Assembly (NCBI RefSeq): GCF_004295485.1
Contig: NZ_CP036164.1
Span: 2,728,001-2,792,000 of the forward strand
Length of the DNA stretch: 64,000 nt
Source of the DNA: Janibacter limosus
GTDB taxonomy: Bacteria; Actinomycetota; Actinomycetes; Actinomycetales; Dermatophilaceae
Reading direction: 5' to 3'
Positions 59,516-64,000 of this stretch are shown piece by piece. The position numbers and the translations under genes were made by a program. Below the pieces are notes generated by a model, which had not been told where the DNA came from, searched no databases, and was given only the letters and a program-made list of their open reading frames with translations. Numbering within the stretch: the stretch's first letter is position 1; each line of letters opens with the position of its first letter.

Positions 59516-60411
59516 GCACATCCACCGAGGCGCTCCCGGAGCCGATCGCGCCACCGGCTGACGGAACGAGCGCCCGTCGGCGCAGGAGGAGGGGCATCCT
59601 GTCATCGGCCCTCCTGTGGGTCGCCCTCGCCTGGATCACCGTGATGATCGGCGCCGCACTGCTGGCCGACCTACTCCCGCTCGCGTCGTACGAGCAGCGG
59701 ATCGGCACCCCCCGGACCCCACCCGGCCTCACCTGGCCCGAGTTCCTGGGCACCGACCAGCTCGGCCGGAGCGTGCTCTCCCGTGTCATCTTCGGAGCCC
59801 GGGTCTCCTTGGCGGTGGGGTTGGTCGCCGTCACGGCGGCCGCACTCGTCGGTGGCCTGCTCGGGGTCCTCGCGGGGTACCTTCGCGGCTGGCCGGACAG
59901 GGTCATCGGCCTCCTGCTCGACAGCATGTTGGCCTTCCCACCGCTCGTGCTGCTCCTGGCCATCACAGCGATCCAGAGCCAGAGCTTCTTGACCCTGACC
60001 CTGGCCCTGAGCCTGCTCAGCGTCCCCGGCTTCGCTCGTCTGGTGCGTGCCAACACCCTGTCACTGTCCAAGCGGGAGTTCGTCGATGCAGCCCGGCTCC
60101 TGGGCAGCAGCCCGCGGCGGGTCCTGCTGCGCGAAGTGCTCCCCAACGTCGTGCTGCCCGTCCTCTCCTACGGGGTGCTCGTCCTGGCTGGGCTCATCGT
60201 GGCCGAGGGGTCGCTGAGCTTCCTCGGTCTGGGGATCCCCGCGCCACGTCCCAGCTGGGGCGGCATGATCGCGAGCGGACGGCCGATACTGTCCTCCAGC
60301 CCGTGGCTGACCTTCGTCCCAGCCATTGCGCTCTTCCTGACCGTGCTGTCCATCAACGTGATCGGCGACCACGCCCGTCGCCTCACCGACAAGAAGGCGG
60401 CAGCCCTGTGA
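59512..60411 (+). CDS. ABC transporter permease (DppC type)
   Basis: 299-aa permease. N-terminal hydrophilic tail rich in Arg, then LLWVALAWITVMIGAALLAD. Family blocks are GTDQLGRSVLSRVIFGARVS and EAA loop FVDAARLLGSSPRRVLLREV, then LSFLGLGIPAPRPSWGGMI. Pairs with the DppB-type permease. Overlaps neighbours by 4 bp each side. Confidence 0.93.
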   Translation: MSTSTEALPEPIAPPADGTSARRRRRRGILSSALLWVALAWITVMIGAALLADLLPLASYEQRIGTPRTPPGLTWPEFLGTDQLGRSVLSRVIFGARVSLAVGLVAVTAAALVGGLLGVLAGYLRGWPDRVIGLLLDSMLAFPPLVLLLAITAIQSQSFLTLTLALSLLSVPGFARLVRANTLSLSKREFVDAARLLGSSPRRVLLREVLPNVVLPVLSYGVLVLAGLIVAEGSLSFLGLGIPAPRPSWGGMIASGRPILSSSPWLTFVPAIALFLTVLSINVIGDHARRLTDKKAAAL

Positions 60412-61526
60412 GCCAGATCGTCGACACCGAACGCCCCGAGCCGCTCTCCGGGTCCGGCGACCCACCGCGCGACCTCCTCCTCGACGTCAAGGACCTCTCG
60501 GTCGAGTTCGACACCGGGCACGGCCCCCTCCGGGCCGTCGACGGGATCAGTCTGCAGATCAGGACGGGCGAGAGGCTGGGCATCGTCGGCGAGTCGGGTT
60601 CCGGCAAGTCCGTCGCTGCCCGGGCAGTGATGGGGCTGCTCCCGAGGACCGCCCGCACGACCGGGCAGATCGACTTCGCGGGGACCGAGCTCCTCGGGCT
60701 GGACCCGAACCAACGTCGCACGCTCTTGGGCGCCGACGTCTCGATGGTCTTCCAGGACCCGATGACGGCGCTGAACCCCGTCGTCCGCGTCGGTCGGCAG
60801 ATCAGCGAGGGCCTGCGCTTCCACGGCTCGAACGATCGCCAGGCGGTCCGAGAGGCCACGCTCGAGATGATGCGGCGCGTGGGCATCCCTGATGCCGAGG
60901 CGCGCCTGCGCGCCTACCCCTTCGAGATGTCCGGGGGCATGCGGCAGCGCATCTGCATCGCTGCTGCTCTCATCTGCGGCCCGAGACTGCTCATCGCGGA
61001 CGAGCCGACCACCGCCCTCGACGTGACCATCCAACGACAGATCCTCGATGTCCTCACCGACATGGGCCGGGGTGGCATGTCGATGCTGCTCATCACGCAC
61101 AACCTCGGGGTCGCCGCCTCCCGTACCGACCGGGTTGCGGTCATGTACTCGGGGCGGGTGGTCGAGACGGCTCCGACCGCGGACCTCTTCCGCACCCCGC
61201 GTCACCCCTACACGGTCGGGCTGATGCGTTCGATGCCTCGGCTCGCCGACGCTCCGCACACCCGCCTGGTGGCCATCCCCGGCCGCCAGGTCCGCTCGGC
61301 CGGCCCCACCCAGGGTTGCAGGTTCGCCGATCGCTGCGCATCGGCACAGCCCAAGTGCCTCCGGATCGAGCCCGATCTCACAACGGACGACAGCTCGCCG
61401 GATCACGCCTACGCCTGCTTCTTCCCCCGAGGTACGGCACATGGCGAGGCCGCGCTCGCCAGCAACCGTGCCGCCGGGACGACCGCAGCCGGGCTGTCCG
61501 TGCCCGAGGAAGAGGTGTCATCGTGA
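60408..61526 (+). CDS. ABC transporter ATP-binding protein (DppD type)
   Basis: 372-aa ATPase: Walker [18 protein letters not shown]-loop [12 protein letters not shown], signature [17 protein letters not shown], Walker [13 protein letters not shown], and the C-terminal oligopeptide-transporter extension with cysteines ([15 protein letters not shown]) that in relatives bind an Fe-S cluster. GTG 60408 overlaps the DppC-type stop (GTGA). Confidence 0.93.
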   Translation: MSQIVDTERPEPLSGSGDPPRDLLLDVKDLSVEFDTGHGPLRAVDGISLQIRTGERLGIVGESGSGKSVAARAVMGLLPRTARTTGQIDFAGTELLGLDPNQRRTLLGADVSMVFQDPMTALNPVVRVGRQISEGLRFHGSNDRQAVREATLEMMRRVGIPDAEARLRAYPFEMSGGMRQRICIAAALICGPRLLIADEPTTALDVTIQRQILDVLTDMGRGGMSMLLITHNLGVAASRTDRVAVMYSGRVVETAPTADLFRTPRHPYTVGLMRSMPRLADAPHTRLVAIPGRQVRSAGPTQGCRFADRCASAQPKCLRIEPDLTTDDSSPDHAYACFFPRGTAHGEAALASNRAAGTTAAGLSVPEEEVSS

Positions 61527-62527
61527 CCAGCACCGCAGAAGATGCCCGACAGGGCCTGCTCAGCGTCCAGGACCTGGTCGTCGAGTTCCCCGCCGCAGGA
61601 GGGCGGACGGTCCACGCGGTCTCGGGCGTCAGTCTCGAGGTGCATCGTGGCGAGACCCTGGGGATCGTCGGGGAATCGGGATGTGGCAAGTCGACCACCG
61701 CTCGGGCCATGGTGATGCTGCGGACACCAACGTCCGGGATGATCGAGTTCGATGGGACCTCGTTGGCCGGACTACGGCCCAAGGAACTACGGCGTCTGCG
61801 GCCACACCTCCAGATGATCTTCCAGGACCCGGTCTCCTCGCTGAACCCGCACCGGAAGGTCCGCGACATCGTCGCCGAGGGCATGACGGTATGGGGTCGT
61901 CCCGTGACCGAGGAGTGGCTGGACGCCCTCTTGTCGGAGGTCGGGCTCGAGCCCGACGAGGTCAAGGACCGCTACCCGAGCGAGTTCTCCGGCGGGCAGT
62001 GCCAGCGCATCGCCATCGCGCGCGCACTGGCGCTCGAGCCCGAGCTGCTCGTCTGCGACGAGGCGGTCTCCGCGCTCGACGTCTCGGTGCAGGCCCAGGT
62101 CCTCAACCTGCTGCACGACCTCAAGGAGCGCCGCGGCCTCACCATGGTGTTCATCTCGCACGACCTTGCGGTGGTGCGCAACGTCTGCGACCGCGTCGCC
62201 GTCATGTACCTGGGCAAGGTGGTAGAAGAGACGACGGTCGACGCCTTGTTCGCCCGGCCGCACCACCCCTACACGTCCGCCTTGCTCGAGGCGGTCCCCG
62301 AACCTGATCCGACACTCCCTGTCCTGCCCTTGGAGCTATACGGCGAGGCCCCGTCGCCCTTGGACCCACCGAGCGGGTGTCGCTTCCGAACGCGGTGCCG
62401 GCACGCCCAGGACATCTGCGCCACAGAGGAGCCGCCGCTGCTGACGGTCGCGGACCAGCACAAGGTCGCCTGTCACTTCGCCGAGGACATGCCCGAGCTG
62501 CTGGCCCTGCCGACCATGACCGCCTGA
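61523..62527 (+). CDS. ABC transporter ATP-binding protein (DppF type)
   Basis: 334-aa ATPase: Walker A GESGCGKSTTARAMVM, MIFQDPVSSLNPH, signature FSGGQCQRIAIARALAL, Walker B LLVCDEAVSALDVS, and C-terminal GCRFRTRCRHAQDIC extension. GTG 61523 overlaps the DppD-type stop. A degraded copy of residues ~130-207 lies at 63604-63850. Confidence 0.93.
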   Translation: MTSTAEDARQGLLSVQDLVVEFPAAGGRTVHAVSGVSLEVHRGETLGIVGESGCGKSTTARAMVMLRTPTSGMIEFDGTSLAGLRPKELRRLRPHLQMIFQDPVSSLNPHRKVRDIVAEGMTVWGRPVTEEWLDALLSEVGLEPDEVKDRYPSEFSGGQCQRIAIARALALEPELLVCDEAVSALDVSVQAQVLNLLHDLKERRGLTMVFISHDLAVVRNVCDRVAVMYLGKVVEETTVDALFARPHHPYTSALLEAVPEPDPTLPVLPLELYGEAPSPLDPPSGCRFRTRCRHAQDICATEEPPLLTVADQHKVACHFAEDMPELLALPTMTA

Positions 62528-62552
62528 GCGCCCCAACCACGCGAGCAGGGCT

Positions 62553-62571
62553 GCAACCCCAGTGGGGTTGC
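62553..62571 (+). terminator. Hairpin abutting the start codon of SDR copy 2
   Basis: Perfect 8-bp stem GCAACCCC (62553-62560) / GGGGTTGC (62564-62571) with 3-nt loop, ending directly at ATG 62572 and 26 bp after the importer stop. It may terminate the importer operon and would mask initiation of the SDR copy. Confidence 0.55.
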
Positions 62572-63378
62572 ATGACCGGCGCCGGGCTGCTCGCAGACAA
62601 GATCGCCCTCATCACCGGGGGCGGCGCAGGCATCGGTCGTGGCATCGTCACGCGCTTCCTCGCCGAGGGCGCGAAGGTCGTCGTGGCGGAGTACGACGAG
62701 GAGCGCTGCAGCACGCTCCGCGACGACTACGCGGGCAACGACTCCCTCCACGTCGTCCGCACCGACGTGCGGGAGAAGGAGCAGGTCCTGGCCGCCGTCC
62801 AGGCTGCCCTCGACACATTCGGCGGTCTGGACATCCTGGTCAACAACGCCTTCACGCTCTCCCCACGGGTGCTCCTCGAGCACAAGACCGATGACATGCT
62901 CGACGGCACCCTGCACGCCGGCCTGTGGGCTGCGTGGTGGGGTATGCAGGCAGCTCGGCCGATCATGGCCGAGCGCGGGGGCGGCGCGATCGTCAACTTC
63001 TACTCGATCGACGTGGAGACCGCCGCCTGGCTCAACTCCGACTACGTCGTGACCAAGTCGGCCCTCCTCGGGCTGACCCGCAGCTCGGCCCACGAGTGGG
63101 GCCGCTTCGGGATCCGGGTCAACTCGATCGCCCCGACCGCCATGGGTACCCACTTCAATGCCTTGGCCGCCGAGCACCCCGGCTTCGCCGAGGCCTCCGC
63201 AGCACGCAAGCCCCTGGGCCGCAATGGTGACCCCGAGCTCGACATCGCCCCGGTCGTCGTCTTCCTCGCCTCCGAGATGTCGCGCTTCGTGACCGGCGAG
63301 CTGATCCACGCCGACGGCGGGTTGCACATGCCCGGCTACGACTCGCGTCCCGCTGACCTCGGCGCGCTGGGCGGATGA
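62572..63378 (+). CDS. SDR family oxidoreductase, copy 2
   Basis: 268-aa near-duplicate of the SDR at 55495. The only protein differences I see are A for T at residue 4, L for V in the AALDTF segment and I for V in AIVNF. The S-Y-K catalytic set is intact. Similarity to copy 1 starts exactly at the ATG and runs past the gene to 63580. No Shine-Dalgarno; a hairpin occupies that site, so expression is doubtful. Confidence 0.88.
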   Translation: MTGAGLLADKIALITGGGAGIGRGIVTRFLAEGAKVVVAEYDEERCSTLRDDYAGNDSLHVVRTDVREKEQVLAAVQAALDTFGGLDILVNNAFTLSPRVLLEHKTDDMLDGTLHAGLWAAWWGMQAARPIMAERGGGAIVNFYSIDVETAAWLNSDYVVTKSALLGLTRSSAHEWGRFGIRVNSIAPTAMGTHFNALAAEHPGFAEASAARKPLGRNGDPELDIAPVVVFLASEMSRFVTGELIHADGGLHMPGYDSRPADLGALGG

Positions 63379-63418
63379 GCGACCGCCGTGTGGTGCCCTT
63401 CGCCCCGGAAGGGAACCC

Positions 63419-63607
63419 ATGACTGATCACCACGAGCAGATGGTGCGAGGCTTCCTCGACGCGCTGCACGTGTCCGACCCCGACTTCGCCGTGCTCACCG
63501 AGGGGCTGCTGGCAGAGGACGCGCGCTACGTGCCACTCCTCCCCCTTCGCGCACCCGTACGGGGCCGCGCCGCGATCCGCATGACCTTGGAGCGACATTA
63601 CGAGTGA
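63419..63607 (+). pseudogene. Truncated copy of the epoxide-hydrolase-like gene
   Basis: Identical to the gene at 56342 through base 63580, then diverges and stops at 63605-63607 (62 aa). It lacks the C-terminal half with the ERVD and WREYYD residues, so the product cannot be catalytic. The break joins it to a fragment of the DppF-type gene. Confidence 0.88.
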
Positions 63608-63850
63608 GGAATGGCTGGACGTCCTCTTGTCGCAGGTCGGGCTCGAGCCCGACAAGGTCAAAGGACCGCTATCCGAGGGAGTCTTCTCCGGCGGGGCGTG
63701 CCAGCGCATCGCCATCGCCATTGCGCGCACACTGGCGCTTGAGCCCGCGCTGCTCGTCCGCGACGAGGGATTCGCCGCGCTGGACGTCTCGGTGCCGGCC
63801 CAAGTCCTCAACCTGCTGCAGGACGTCAAGAAGCGCATCGGCCTCACCAT
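63606..63850 (+). pseudogene. Decayed internal fragment of a DppF-type ATPase
   Basis: Matches DppF residues ~130-207: EEWLDVLLSQVGLEPDKVK, then FSGGACQRIAIA, LLVRDEGFAALDVSV and LNLLQDVKKR. Small compensating insertions are present, the signature Q is lost, Walker B is altered (CDEAVS to RDEGFA), and the N-terminal Walker A half is absent. Homology stops at CCTCACCAT (63850). The frame runs on to a stop at 63896 with unrelated residues. Confidence 0.85.
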
Positions 63851-63896
63851 ATTGACTGGTACCCGGCCGAGCTCCGGATGCGAGCACTCCAATTAG

Positions 63897-64000
63897 CCGA
63901 CAAACCCCCGTTGGGCGGAGGCCCCACAATCACCCGAAAGCCAAAGTCATCCGCTCGATTATGAGGCGAGCCACCTCGATGGGGTGACTCTGCATGGCGT
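63897..64000. other. Unassigned window end
   Basis: 104 bp of lower-GC sequence after the pseudogene. I see no gene start, repeat or hairpin that I can support. Confidence 0.5.

Noticed and set aside
63606-63896. Functional small ABC ATPase gene
   Set aside because: It lacks the Walker A half, has a damaged signature and Walker B, and ends in unrelated sequence.

Overview
The window is high-GC DNA from an actinobacterium. The evidence is the citA–serC neighbourhood, GTG starts, many ATGA/GTGA overlaps, LppX/LprG-type and ABC lipoproteins, and a scar resembling a deleted mycofactocin locus. A Micrococcales genus of the Intrasporangiaceae type is plausible, but the sequence alone does not fix the genus. 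I see no rRNA, tRNA, CRISPR array, phage module or replication origin.

Layout. (1) 1-8200 is a housekeeping-like segment: citrate synthase 2, a lipoprotein, phosphoserine transaminase, an MFS exporter with its MarR regulator, and an NCS2 purine permease. Between the MarR gene and the permease lies a 31-bp tandem repeat array split by an intact ISL3-family insertion sequence (5079-6511, perfect 8-bp target duplication). (2) 8223-8758 holds two head-to-head gene remnants, a glycosyltransferase 3' end and a TetR C-terminal half, which fit a collapsed mycofactocin (mftF ... mftR) locus. (3) 8786-56788 is a large catabolic region in divergent operons. It encodes two CaiB/BaiF CoA-transferases, an acyl-CoA ligase, four acyl-CoA dehydrogenases, two enoyl-CoA hydratases, a 3-hydroxyacyl-CoA dehydrogenase, a thiolase, a DUF35/thiolase-like pair, five SDRs, an aldo-keto reductase, two MDR oxidoreductases, three fumarylacetoacetate-hydrolase (FAH) family proteins, two amidohydrolases, an extradiol ring-cleavage dioxygenase, two other VOC proteins, an aldehyde dehydrogenase, a fused indolepyruvate ferredoxin oxidoreductase, a ferredoxin and a ferredoxin reductase. 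A branched-chain-type ABC importer with a fused LivH-LivM-LivG polypeptide heads the largest operon. A MoxR-type AAA+ ATPase and a VWA protein sit in the same operon as the dioxygenase and a decarboxylase-like amidohydrolase. (4) 55495-63896 holds an SDR and an epoxide-hydrolase-like gene, then a five-gene dipeptide-type ABC importer, then a near-identical second copy of the SDR, a truncated copy of the epoxide-hydrolase-like gene and a decayed fragment of the importer ATPase.

How it may work together (inference). The genes look like import, CoA activation, beta-oxidation-like shortening, and extradiol cleavage followed by FAH/amidohydrolase/aldolase processing of an aromatic or alicyclic carboxylic compound. 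No Rieske oxygenase, P450 or flavin monooxygenase is present, so the ferredoxin and ferredoxin reductase must serve an enzyme outside the window or another acceptor. The substrate cannot be named from sequence.

Regulation. Most operon heads lie beside short AT-rich islands with inverted repeats, several sharing an ACACTA half-site and some overlapping recognisable -35/-10 elements. At least one start (29216) looks leaderless. Two tandem TetR genes (52607-53822) are the obvious local candidate regulators.
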